Below are positions 44,379 to 53,426 of a DNA stretch of 63,952 nt, piece by piece. The translations under genes were made by a program, and so were the position numbers. How positions within the stretch are numbered: the stretch's first letter is position 1; every line of letters begins with the position of its first letter. The DNA is from Asticcacaulis sp. UBA2476 (GTDB lineage Bacteria > Pseudomonadota > Alphaproteobacteria > Caulobacterales > Caulobacteraceae): positions 1-63,952 of the forward strand of contig DDPE01000034.1 in assembly GCA_002342035.1 (NCBI GenBank). The letters are read 5' to 3'. The notes under the pieces were generated by a model. The model did not search any database. It saw nothing but the letters and a program-made list of their open reading frames with translations, and was not told the DNA's origin.

Positions 44379-46406
44379 TCAGAAACTGGGTAAGGGCAGG
44401 TCATGCTCGCCCTCGTTAAGGGCGTGAGCGCGGGCGATGTTGGAGAGGCGGTCAATGACTCGCTTGTCGGCAATCACGTCATTGTCGTTCTCGGTCATGC
44501 CGAAAAGATCATCGCTTTGCAGAACTGTGCGTTTGGCAGGTTCATCTTCGCCAAGTCCGGGATGGCGCTGCTGTTGCAAGCCACCTTCGTCTTCGGCGCC
44601 TGCACCTTCATCACCTTCAAGGGCCTTGATCAGGCGCCTGTCGGTGGCGCGGACCTGTCCTTCCCAGACGTTAGGCCGGGTTTGCGGTCTGTCTGCGTAA
44701 GTGCCCTCTGCAAGAACAGGCGGCGTCAGACGTCGCGATATGAAGTTGGCATCCTCAAAGTATTTGAGTTTTTTCGCTTTGATGGGTGCCAGACCAGACA
44801 CCAGCACCAGTTCATCAGAGGGTGGCAACTGCATAACCTCGCCCGGCGTCAGGAGCTGACGGGCGGTCTCCTGCCGTGAGACCATGACATGCGCCAGCCA
44901 GGGTGCCAGCCGATGGCCGGCATAGTTCTTCTGGGCCCGCAATTCGGTCGCTGTCCCGAGGGCATCCGAGATACGTTTGGCAGTGCGCTCATCATTCGAT
45001 GAAAAGGCTATACGCACATGACAGTTGTCGAGGATGGCGTTGTTTTCACCGTAAGCTTTGGAAATCTGATTGAGGCTTTGGGCAATCAGATAGGCGCGGA
45101 TACCGTAGCCGGCCATGAAAGCCAGAGCGGTTTCAAAGAAGTCCAGCCGCCCTAGCGCCGGAAACTCATCAAGCATCATCAGTAACTGGTGACGATTACG
45201 TTTGTTGGGATCACCTTCCAGGCGCTCTGTAAGGCGACGACCGATCTGATTGAGGATCAGGCGTACCAGTGGCTTTGTGCGAGAAATATCAGAAGGCGGG
45301 ATGACCAGAAACAACGAGACAGGCTGTTCGGCATTGACCAGATCTGCTATGCGCCAGTCACAGGCTTCTGTTGTCGCCGACACCACCGGATCGCGGTACA
45401 GTCCCAGAAACGACATAGCCGTGGACAGGACGCCGGAGCGCTCGTTCTCCGACTTATTTAAGATTTCTCTGGCGGCCGAGGCTACCACCGGATGCACAAT
45501 TGGCGACTCTTTGGTGCCGAGATGATTGGTCGTCATCATCCGGTGCAGAGTATAGACAAAGGTGCGTTGGGGATCGGACAGGAAGGTCGCCACCCGTGCC
45601 AGGGTTTTGTCTTCCTCGGCGTAAAGGACGTGAAGGATGGCGCCGACCAGAAGCGAATGACTGGTTTTTTCCCAGTGGCTACGATGTTCAAGTGCGCCTT
45701 CCGGATCAACCAGAATGTCGGCGATGTTTTGTACGTCGCGGACTTCGTCGTGACCTTTGCGAACCTCAAGAAGGGGATTGTATCGGGCAGACCTCAGATC
45801 GGTCGGATTAAACAGCAGACAATGAGAGAACTTTGAGCGCCATCCGGCTGTCAGCTCCCAGTTTTCGCCCTTGATGTCATGGACCACAACAGAGCCGGTC
45901 CACGATAAGAGCGTTGGAATAACGAGCCCAACGCCTTTGCCGGAGCGTGTCGGTGCAAAGGCCATGACGTGTTCAGGACCATCATGACGCAGATAATCAG
46001 ACCCCATCCGCCCTAAGAAAACGCCCTTGTCATTAAACAGGCCGCCCGCTTCGATCTCAGGTTTTTTTGCCCAGCGCGCAGAGCCATAGGTCGTGACAAA
46101 GTGCGCTTGTCTGGCTCGCCACAGCGACCCGACGACGGCCACAACAAAACCCATGAAGCCGCTGGTCGCCGCCAGACTGCCTGCCCTGAAAAAGACTTCA
46201 GGGGCATAGGCATCGAAGTGATACCACCATAAAAACAACGACCACGGATGATAAACCGGAAAGCCAAAAATCAGACACCATGGCGTGCCAAGTCTGGCTT
46301 GGTAGCCCAGTTGTGCGGCCGCCCATTGGGTTGACGCCCAGACGCCAAGCACCACGATCAAAAGAACGATCAAAATCTGGCCGATAAGCAGCTTTGTGGG
46401 GGTCAT
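44379..46406 (-). CDS. traG: TraG/VirD4 type IV coupling protein
   Basis: A coupling protein of about 675 residues that hands the relaxase-DNA complex to the mating channel. I choose the ATG at 46406 (MTPTKLLIGQ), where TraG homologues usually begin; the frame is open to 46454. Two N-terminal transmembrane helices (about 8-28 and 75-95) precede Walker A (PTRSGKGVGLVIPTLL, near residue 150) and Walker B (LLMMLDEFPALGRLDF, near residue 408). The C-terminal 100 residues are acidic and variable. It is the first gene of the transfer operon; the second cargo zone begins 121 bp upstream. Confidence 0.95.
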   Translation of the reverse strand: MTPTKLLIGQILIVLLIVVLGVWASTQWAAAQLGYQARLGTPWCLIFGFPVYHPWSLFLWWYHFDAYAPEVFFRAGSLAATSGFMGFVVAVVGSLWRARQAHFVTTYGSARWAKKPEIEAGGLFNDKGVFLGRMGSDYLRHDGPEHVMAFAPTRSGKGVGLVIPTLLSWTGSVVVHDIKGENWELTAGWRSKFSHCLLFNPTDLRSARYNPLLEVRKGHDEVRDVQNIADILVDPEGALEHRSHWEKTSHSLLVGAILHVLYAEEDKTLARVATFLSDPQRTFVYTLHRMMTTNHLGTKESPIVHPVVASAAREILNKSENERSGVLSTAMSFLGLYRDPVVSATTEACDWRIADLVNAEQPVSLFLVIPPSDISRTKPLVRLILNQIGRRLTERLEGDPNKRNRHQLLMMLDEFPALGRLDFFETALAFMAGYGIRAYLIAQSLNQISKAYGENNAILDNCHVRIAFSSNDERTAKRISDALGTATELRAQKNYAGHRLAPWLAHVMVSRQETARQLLTPGEVMQLPPSDELVLVSGLAPIKAKKLKYFEDANFISRRLTPPVLAEGTYADRPQTRPNVWEGQVRATDRRLIKALEGDEGAGAEDEGGLQQQRHPGLGEDEPAKRTVLQSDDLFGMTENDNDVIADKRVIDRLSNIARAHALNEGEHDLPLPSF

Positions 46407-46575
46407 GGGTCGGGTTCCGCTTGCCGCAGCCACAGAGCCGCGAACAGGGAACATGATCAGAGAAGGCCTCGGAATCTCATATGGCCGTTATGTACGCTCA
46501 CATGGTCTCGCTGTCCTCTCTGAGAATCGAAATACTAAACCGAACTCCACCGGAATGGCAGTTTTCGCAGCGAAG

Positions 46576-49500
46576 CTAATTTAAAATGCTGTCAACGCCC
46601 AGGTTCCTGGAGGATTGTTCCAGATAATATTTTTCAAAATAGTGATGGGCAAGTTTGTCGGAGAACCGTTCGAAGTTGTCCTGAACAGTCAGAATGCGAC
46701 AACGGTCCTTGCCACCGTTCACCGGGCCACGCAAGCCGCGTCCTACCATCTGCATATACATCGAAGGACTAAAGATCGGGCGGGCAATAGCGATCAAATC
46801 CGTCGCTGGAGCATCAAATCCGGTCGTCAGGGCGGCATAATTGCAAAGTACGCGGATATCTCCGCGCTGGAATGCACTTATGAACCAACGCCTTGAATTA
46901 CGATCGGTCTCTCCGACGACAACCGCGCTCTTAATGCCCATGACGTTCAGGCGTGCCGCAAGTCGCCGTGCATGTCCTACCGACGTCGCAAACAGCAGAA
47001 CCGACTTTTCTTTTGCCGCTTCGATGGCATCAAGGATAAGATCGTTTCTTTCCTTATTTTCCCCCAGCCTCTCAAGGGCGGTATCTGGCAACTTGTTGAA
47101 GGTGGTGAGATGCATTTCCTCTTCCGCCGACAACGCAAAATTGCCCGCCATTTCGAGACGCTGATAGTCGAGGTTCGCCAGAACCCCGCGCTCTTGGAGC
47201 ATCTCAAAAAGACCTCCCTGATCCGCAGGGATCAGCCGTCCGTCAAACCGCCGCGCCAGTTTCTCGGTTTCGTCTTCATTCCGCCCCCGGAACGGCGTGG
47301 CAGAGAGCCCTATTACTGGCGGTTCCCTGAACTGCGGCTCATCTGTGCTCATCCACTTGAGCAAGCCAGTGTATGATGCGGTAAGCGCGTGATGACATTC
47401 ATCAATGACAAGGAGCCCGGGCTTGCTCAGCCATTCGACAGCCTTATCGCTCTGTCGCGACGTCAATGTCTGGACCGAAGCGACGACAACGGTTGGCTCC
47501 CCCCGCACGGGACCGACCGGATTGGTCTGGCCGCCCCAGAAACGCACAATCCGAAGATTCTCTCCGGTATTGCCCAGATTGGACCAGAGTTCGCGAAAAC
47601 AAGCTACCGCCTGCTCGCAAAGCTCATCGCTTTGGGCAACCCAGAGAACAAAACGGTCAGGGCCGTCGACAGGGCACAGGATCTGCTTCATCGCCGTTTC
47701 AGCGGCAACGCGCGTTTTCCCCGCACCTGTAGGCAGGCTTATAACTGCCCTGCGCCGCTTCTGAACCTTGTCAACGAGCAGGGCTCCCAGCGAGGCGACA
47801 ACAGTTTCCTGGTAGTCGTGCAATGGCTTAAGTTCGATGGGCCCGCCGACAAGTAGTTCCGGATCCCGCCTGCGCGATGGCGCCGTCGCAAATTCCGATG
47901 GAAAGCCTAGGGCCATTACAAAATCAGATGCAGCCTCACCGCCCCACCTTTCAGGCGGTTTCAATCCGTTTGCCGAAAGTGCATTCCTGATTGAAGGCTC
48001 ATTGAATATGGCCGGTCCCAGCAGCGTTAAGGCAACATCAGCAGCGACAAGTGGCGCTCCGGCCAGGCTTTCCTGAACGTCAGTCTCGAAGAGCGCTAGG
48101 AGGACCGAAGCATCACCGATCGCGGCGACGAGACGGGAAGGCAGGTCGGGAGCTTCAGCGACCTGGCGGCGCTTTGCAGCAGCACCAGTCGTGAGGAGGC
48201 TCTCAAGCTCGATACCAGCCTTACACCAGCCGGCGGCGCGCGATGCCGTGAGGAGGATCTCCACGCGCGCTGGCCAGCTCAACTTAGAAAAGCTCATTTC
48301 ATCAACGATGACCTGCCCGTCTTGCAGACCCCATTCAACAGGACGATCAACAAACCCGATCCGCAGCAGCAGGTTCGAGACAAGGAGGACACCACGATTG
48401 TCGCGGCCCGCCAAAGCTTCCCGCAATGCCGGTTCGACTTCCAGGATCGTGACAGCCTCTTCACGACCTTCCAGTGTCGTCCAGCTTAGCTGACTTTCCT
48501 TTTCGAACAGCCGCGCGCCATACTTCAGCCATTTCCCGGTAGTCTCCGGCGAAAGAGCAACACATGTGAAACCGGCATCGGCAGCCGACAGCGCGTCCCG
48601 TTCGGAAGACGCGATCAGAACTTCGGAGAGATCGACGGGCCCCTCAGGAGTACATACCTTTCGCGGGATAACACCGTCTGAAGCTGCCGCCTCCCAAAGT
48701 GGCACTAGTGTTTGCGGGTCAACCCGTTCATGCGAAAGGTAAGGCAGTACGTCCTTCCAGATGTCGGATTTGCCCGCACTGATTTTTCCCGCAGAAGCGT
48801 TTTGAATCGCCTGAACACCATCGGCACAGGCTGCAAGAGACGGGACCAGCTTCATTCTCGCGGCAGCGTCCGGCACCAGCAGATTCTTGCAAGCTACGGC
48901 CGCACGCTCATTGCGTATAAACATCGATCTGGACAACGCCCACAGCGGATGAGGATACTCTATCGACTGCCACTGCGTCGGCCGGGACGTATGTCGGAAA
49001 GTCACAGGTTTGCAATACGCTGAAAGCCCACTCGCTATGGATATGAGCATGGATTGAAAAATGCGTGACTGTGTCGCCCCCTCGGTGCAGATCAAAAATT
49101 CCCAACCGTCGGGCATATTGAAGGACGTCGGCCGTAGAAGGGAGAGGTCGGGACGATTATTTAGAAAAGCCCGGTGCTCCATTGCCCCGGCCGCGGCCCA
49201 GCTCTGCAGCCACGCCTCGGCAATATCCTCTTCGCGCTGCGAGGAGACATATTTCGGTTCCCACTCCCACGAAAGGGTCTCCGACAGGCCGAGTTCTCTC
49301 AGAATGGCGAGATCGTTGTTATGATATTCAAGATTAATCAGCTTTGCCTTCAGGTACTCTGATTTTTTCCCATCTGTCGGCAGGTCCGCAGCAGACAAGA
49401 AGGCTCCCGGTAAAATACAGTTCTCCGGACTTGCCCATCCCTCTAACGTGCGAACCTGGACGGCGTGCTCCCCGATTTCGTTTTCTATGTCCTGCCAGGG

Positions 49501-51300
49501 CATTTTGCGCAGCAGGTCCCACACCGGTTCCCAGTGATCGTCCCGATGGGCCTGACTGACGCGCGCCCGGAGCAGGCGTGACCAGTCAGGTCCTTCATCA
49601 TCAGAAATTCCGAACCGCCGACTGAGGACGGCGGATACCTTTGGATCAGCGGCCACGAAAGGGTGAACGCGATGCATGTCCTCTGTCGCCGGCTCACCGA
49701 AAGTTATGTTCATTGCCAGCTGGAGGCTGCCATCATCGGCAAGAATTATCGCCACCCTCTCCCTGACGCTATCCCATATATAACCAGCTACAGCACTCGC
49801 ATAACTTTCGGCGAGCAGAATCACCTTCTGGGCATCCTCCGGGTCGTATGACGCTGCCATTTCCAGCCATCTGGCGTCGACGGTGCGCCCCAGTACCGGC
49901 ACCTTTCGGGCCGTGGCAAGCCGCTCAGAAAACTGGTTCAGGCGTCCTATACGGTGCGGAGTGGAAATGCAGGAAGGGTGAAGATGGGCTGCACAGGCGT
50001 CTGAATTTGCGAGCCTAGACCATTCTGTTATCAGATCGGGAACATCCTGGGGCGCCCTTTGAAGGGTCATCGCATTACACAGGTCCCCGTCGCAGTTTGG
50101 CAGGACCGGCTTCTCAAGCAAAGCCTTCCATAATGCCGCGACGAGTGGCGCGGCCGGCTCACCGAGATTTACCAGTTCCCGCGGAAAGGCATCAAGTATT
50201 ATTCCCGGATCGGTCTCTTTCATAAGGGCAGGCAGTTTTTCGACAATCAGTCCTGCTGCGGCCTCCATCAACGCGGCATTCCACGCACCCGGTATCAGGG
50301 CCGTCCGATCACTGTTCAGTTTCCAGGGAGCATTGAGAATGCCGAGCGTACGGGTCTCAGTCGCAGTCGGGAAGAAGGCAAAAAACCGGCCTGCTTCGGC
50401 CCTTCCCTGCCCCACCGGCGCCGCCCAGATAAGCGGGATAACATCGCGCGCGTGGACGTTCGTGGCGTCCGCAACCGCCTGCTCGTCAGTGATTGCAACA
50501 GCAGTCTCGAAGACGCGCCATGTTTGTAACCGGCCTTCATTTGCCAGGTCTTCAATTGTAACGAAGCCATCCGGCGTGGTCGATCGCTTCAGGTGACGCT
50601 CGAACCCCTTCGCTCTCATTACCAGTTCCACATCCCCCGGCAGGAACAAAAGAAACTCTGACGGGAAGCGGCTCATTTCGTCAATTGCAGCCTCGCGGGC
50701 GCCGGAAGTAATAAGCTCGGCGAACACAACCGTAGTCGCCCACGAGAACCGTTGAAGGCCGGGTGTATGCTTGAGAGTGTCTGCCCAGGAATGTGCTATT
50801 GCTAGGCGAAGCCCGGGGGTCGGAGCGCCGGTTGGCAAACCAAGGATTGTCCGGATACGCAAGCGGCAGATTTCCGGGTTGAAGGTCAGGCATACCGACC
50901 TACTCAGCACCTCAATTTTGCCGCCTAGCTTCAAGAGAGATTTGAAGCCTAACCCGAAACGTCCGATCTGCCCTGCACGCTTACCTGATGTATGAGCATT
51001 AAGCAGCGCCTTTACGCCGGATTGGTCAACGGGAGCACCGGTATTGGCCGCCCAGAGTCCGGCATCGTCGATCACGATTTCAATTCGACCCGATCCGGCA
51101 TCGCCAGCTTCACTTACAGCATCCGCGCCGTTCTGTACTAATTCGGCGATCTGCCTGTAGGCATACCCGCCGGCAAGGACAGAGGTCTCAATGTTGGCGT
51201 GTTCTTCGGCGTCATGCGGCGCAGCCCTGTATGCATTGAGCCGGTCATCGCACAACGATTTAGCATAAGAAATGAGATCGCCGCCGACAGTACTATTCAA
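46576..51300 (-). CDS. GHKL (sacsin-like) ATPase fused to SF2 DEAD/DEAH-box helicase
   Basis: A 1574-residue cytoplasmic protein. Residues 40-125 carry a GHKL/Hsp90-type ATP-binding fold: N-box IAELVQNGADA (E53, N57, D60), a degenerate G1 region around ANTGAP (85-90), and G2 GQIGRFGLGFKS (110-121). About 1000 residues without motifs I recognise follow. The C-terminal 400 residues are an SF2 helicase: SLPTGAGKTRVAAE near 1188, VIDECHHAL near 1300, GLSATPFRGRNEDE near 1340, QMVGRGLRGP near 1517. The start is a TTG (AAAAGG just upstream; a stop codon lies two codons before it). It diverges from the DrmA/DrmB operon, sharing a 139-bp promoter region. Relatives with sacsin-type ATPases occur in several defence loci; the role here may be sensing or remodelling. 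The substrate is unknown. Confidence 0.88.
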   Translation of the reverse strand: MNSTVGGDLISYAKSLCDDRLNAYRAAPHDAEEHANIETSVLAGGYAYRQIAELVQNGADAVSEAGDAGSGRIEIVIDDAGLWAANTGAPVDQSGVKALLNAHTSGKRAGQIGRFGLGFKSLLKLGGKIEVLSRSVCLTFNPEICRLRIRTILGLPTGAPTPGLRLAIAHSWADTLKHTPGLQRFSWATTVVFAELITSGAREAAIDEMSRFPSEFLLFLPGDVELVMRAKGFERHLKRSTTPDGFVTIEDLANEGRLQTWRVFETAVAITDEQAVADATNVHARDVIPLIWAAPVGQGRAEAGRFFAFFPTATETRTLGILNAPWKLNSDRTALIPGAWNAALMEAAAGLIVEKLPALMKETDPGIILDAFPRELVNLGEPAAPLVAALWKALLEKPVLPNCDGDLCNAMTLQRAPQDVPDLITEWSRLANSDACAAHLHPSCISTPHRIGRLNQFSERLATARKVPVLGRTVDARWLEMAASYDPEDAQKVILLAESYASAVAGYIWDSVRERVAIILADDGSLQLAMNITFGEPATEDMHRVHPFVAADPKVSAVLSRRFGISDDEGPDWSRLLRARVSQAHRDDHWEPVWDLLRKMPWQDIENEIGEHAVQVRTLEGWASPENCILPGAFLSAADLPTDGKKSEYLKAKLINLEYHNNDLAILRELGLSETLSWEWEPKYVSSQREEDIAEAWLQSWAAAGAMEHRAFLNNRPDLSLLRPTSFNMPDGWEFLICTEGATQSRIFQSMLISIASGLSAYCKPVTFRHTSRPTQWQSIEYPHPLWALSRSMFIRNERAAVACKNLLVPDAAARMKLVPSLAACADGVQAIQNASAGKISAGKSDIWKDVLPYLSHERVDPQTLVPLWEAAASDGVIPRKVCTPEGPVDLSEVLIASSERDALSAADAGFTCVALSPETTGKWLKYGARLFEKESQLSWTTLEGREEAVTILEVEPALREALAGRDNRGVLLVSNLLLRIGFVDRPVEWGLQDGQVIVDEMSFSKLSWPARVEILLTASRAAGWCKAGIELESLLTTGAAAKRRQVAEAPDLPSRLVAAIGDASVLLALFETDVQESLAGAPLVAADVALTLLGPAIFNEPSIRNALSANGLKPPERWGGEAASDFVMALGFPSEFATAPSRRRDPELLVGGPIELKPLHDYQETVVASLGALLVDKVQKRRRAVISLPTGAGKTRVAAETAMKQILCPVDGPDRFVLWVAQSDELCEQAVACFRELWSNLGNTGENLRIVRFWGGQTNPVGPVRGEPTVVVASVQTLTSRQSDKAVEWLSKPGLLVIDECHHALTASYTGLLKWMSTDEPQFREPPVIGLSATPFRGRNEDETEKLARRFDGRLIPADQGGLFEMLQERGVLANLDYQRLEMAGNFALSAEEEMHLTTFNKLPDTALERLGENKERNDLILDAIEAAKEKSVLLFATSVGHARRLAARLNVMGIKSAVVVGETDRNSRRWFISAFQRGDIRVLCNYAALTTGFDAPATDLIAIARPIFSPSMYMQMVGRGLRGPVNGGKDRCRILTVQDNFERFSDKLAHHYFEKYYLEQSSRNLGVDSILN

Positions 51301-51439
51301 GACCTTTTACCCCCAGGATCAGGCTTTATTCTTATGATTTCAATTTGCAAGGACTCACAAGACCATGCAATGGTCCGTCTGCATCCTATAGTGGCGTATC
51401 GTTTAAGCAATCGGATATTGTTGGGTCAGGGGGACCTGT
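51301..51439. promoter_or_regulatory. Divergent promoter region of the defence array with central palindrome
   Basis: The only non-coding sequence inside the array. It must drive the helicase gene leftward and the four-gene operon rightward. A perfect 15-bp inverted repeat, GACCAT-GCA-ATGGTC (51361-51375), lies at its midpoint, a natural site for a regulator that controls both directions. No regulator gene is part of the array. I cannot place -10/-35 boxes with confidence. Confidence 0.5.
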
Positions 51440-53422
51440 TTGAATGCCATCGAAATCATCGTTCGCCGGTCGGGGCGCGAGATTGACCGGGTGGTGACAG
51501 CTATCCGGCAGGTCGACGGGCAACCCGCCGTAAAATACCGCGGCCACCACTGGCCGGTTACCGGCGACAGCATAGACCTTGACGGGAGCCCGCTCGAAGA
51601 GGGTACACAACCGGCGTCCCCGGTTTTACGGTCCATATCTGAAAACAGTGACCAGGACGCAGTTCTGGCATTCCGCCCGGAGGGCAGACTCCTCGTGGAT
51701 GCCGGTCCCGGAACCGGTAAGACGCATACGGCTTGCGGCAAGATCGCCGCGCTGGTCAATGACGGGATTCCGGCACCGAAAATATGCGTCATAAGCTTCA
51801 CGAGAACCGCCGTCGCAGAATTGCGCAGCCGTATTGCTGAATTCCTGGCCGACCCGGCGGATGCAGCGGCTATCAGAATAGCAACGCTCGATTCCCACGC
51901 TTGGTCCCTGCAAAGCGGGTTTTCGTCCGACGCACACCTTTCAGGCTCATATGATGAAGGTATCGATGCGACGCTTAAGGCTATCAGAGGAAATGAAGAG
52001 GTTTCTGAATATCTGGGCCGTGTCCGCCATCTCATAATTGACGAAGCGCAGGACATCGTAGGCAGCCGCGCCGAACTCGTTTGCGCACTGATTACCAGCC
52101 TTGACCCGGATTGCGGAGTAACAGTCTTTGCAGACGAAGCTCAGGCAATTTACGGCTTCACCGAGGACGATACACACGCAACCGACGATACTCTCCTATC
52201 CCGCCTGATAGAATCCGGCTTTGAACGTCTGAGCCTTTCAAAGGTGAGGAGAACTTCATGCCCGCGCCTGAGGGAGATATTCACTACGGTACGCCAGAGC
52301 GCAATCGCCAGAACGAGAAAATCAGCGATAGCGCGATATGAAGGCGTGCGGCACAATATTCTTAAGTACGCCCACGGTGAGGCCGGCACCTTCAAAGATC
52401 TGTCACTGGCATCCCTGCGCCCCGATGCCCTCGTACTTTCCCGCCGTCGTGCGGAGGTCCTGACACTCTCCGGCTACAACGCTGGTGTGCCACATCGCCT
52501 GCGTATGTCGGGTCTGCCTGCCGCGGTCGCTCCGTGGGTTGCAACTCTCTTCTGGGATTACAGTGAACGCAGAATCTCAATGGACACATTCACTGAGGTC
52601 TGGACGCAACGCATGGAAGCCGCCGGGGCTTCTAGCCCTGTGGAAGCTTGGGATCAGCTGGTGTCCTTCGCCGGTGTCCGGGCGGACCTGGTCGACATGC
52701 ACAGGCTCAGGGAGGTGCTTTCGCGCTCGAATCCACCTGTTGAATACTGCATGCCGGACTTCGGAACCGAAGGACCGATTATCGGCACGATACATGCGAG
52801 TAAAGGCCGCGAAGCACGCGACGTCTACCTGTTCCTGCCAGACGAGGAGACCGAAGCGACTGACGAGGAAACGCGGGTCATGTTCGTTGGGGCGACGCGT
52901 GCACGGGAACAGCTTTTCGTTGGAACGGTGCCGGATCACCATGCTGGTTCCAGCGAAGGCCGCGTATGGAAATGGTATAAGCCGGGTGGAATCAAAGTCG
53001 AGGTCGGGCGCTCCACGGATCTCAATGCCGAAGGACTAGCCGGACTGGACGCATTTTCTTCAAGTGACGAAGCGGTTGCAGCACAGGCCTTATGGAAAGC
53101 AGCTCCCCGCCATATGCACCTCTGTGCGGCAACTCGCGTAGAGGCCGGGTGGAATTATGTGCTTATTGACGCTGAGAAACGGAAACTCGCCGTCCTCAGC
53201 GCAGCCTTTCGGAATGATATGCGCAATCTCGCGACGCATTGTGGTTGCTGGCCACCTCCGGGGTTTTTGCCCCATATAAACTCGTTCGGACTGCGGACAA
53301 TGGCCATAGCTGCGGACAGCCCGACGCTTGACCGCCTCCATGAGCCCTGGCGGTCAAGCGGGTTCGTAACGGCACCACTCCTGAGTGGATTTTCACCGAC
53401 TAAAGTCCAGAAGAAAGCATAA
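51440..53422 (+). CDS. UvrD/Rep-like SF1 helicase
   Basis: A 660-residue SF1A helicase. Motifs: Walker A DAGPGTGKTHTA (87-98), motif Ia VISFTRTAVAELRSR near 117, motif II LIIDEAQDI near 196, motif III TVFADEAQAIYGF near 225, motif V GTIHASKGREARDVYL near 450, and motif VI MFVGATRAREQLFV near 481. The first 80 residues and the last 120 match nothing I recognise; the tail is cysteine/tryptophan-bearing and could be a contact domain. The start is TTG preceded by CAGGGGGA. It is the first gene of the operon, 4 bp before drmA. DISARM systems as I know them lack a UvrD-type helicase, so this is a distinguishing component. Confidence 0.9.
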   Translation: MNAIEIIVRRSGREIDRVVTAIRQVDGQPAVKYRGHHWPVTGDSIDLDGSPLEEGTQPASPVLRSISENSDQDAVLAFRPEGRLLVDAGPGTGKTHTACGKIAALVNDGIPAPKICVISFTRTAVAELRSRIAEFLADPADAAAIRIATLDSHAWSLQSGFSSDAHLSGSYDEGIDATLKAIRGNEEVSEYLGRVRHLIIDEAQDIVGSRAELVCALITSLDPDCGVTVFADEAQAIYGFTEDDTHATDDTLLSRLIESGFERLSLSKVRRTSCPRLREIFTTVRQSAIARTRKSAIARYEGVRHNILKYAHGEAGTFKDLSLASLRPDALVLSRRRAEVLTLSGYNAGVPHRLRMSGLPAAVAPWVATLFWDYSERRISMDTFTEVWTQRMEAAGASSPVEAWDQLVSFAGVRADLVDMHRLREVLSRSNPPVEYCMPDFGTEGPIIGTIHASKGREARDVYLFLPDEETEATDEETRVMFVGATRAREQLFVGTVPDHHAGSSEGRVWKWYKPGGIKVEVGRSTDLNAEGLAGLDAFSSSDEAVAAQALWKAAPRHMHLCAATRVEAGWNYVLIDAEKRKLAVLSAAFRNDMRNLATHCGCWPPPGFLPHINSFGLRTMAIAADSPTLDRLHEPWRSSGFVTAPLLSGFSPTKVQKKA

Positions 53423-53426
53423 TCCA

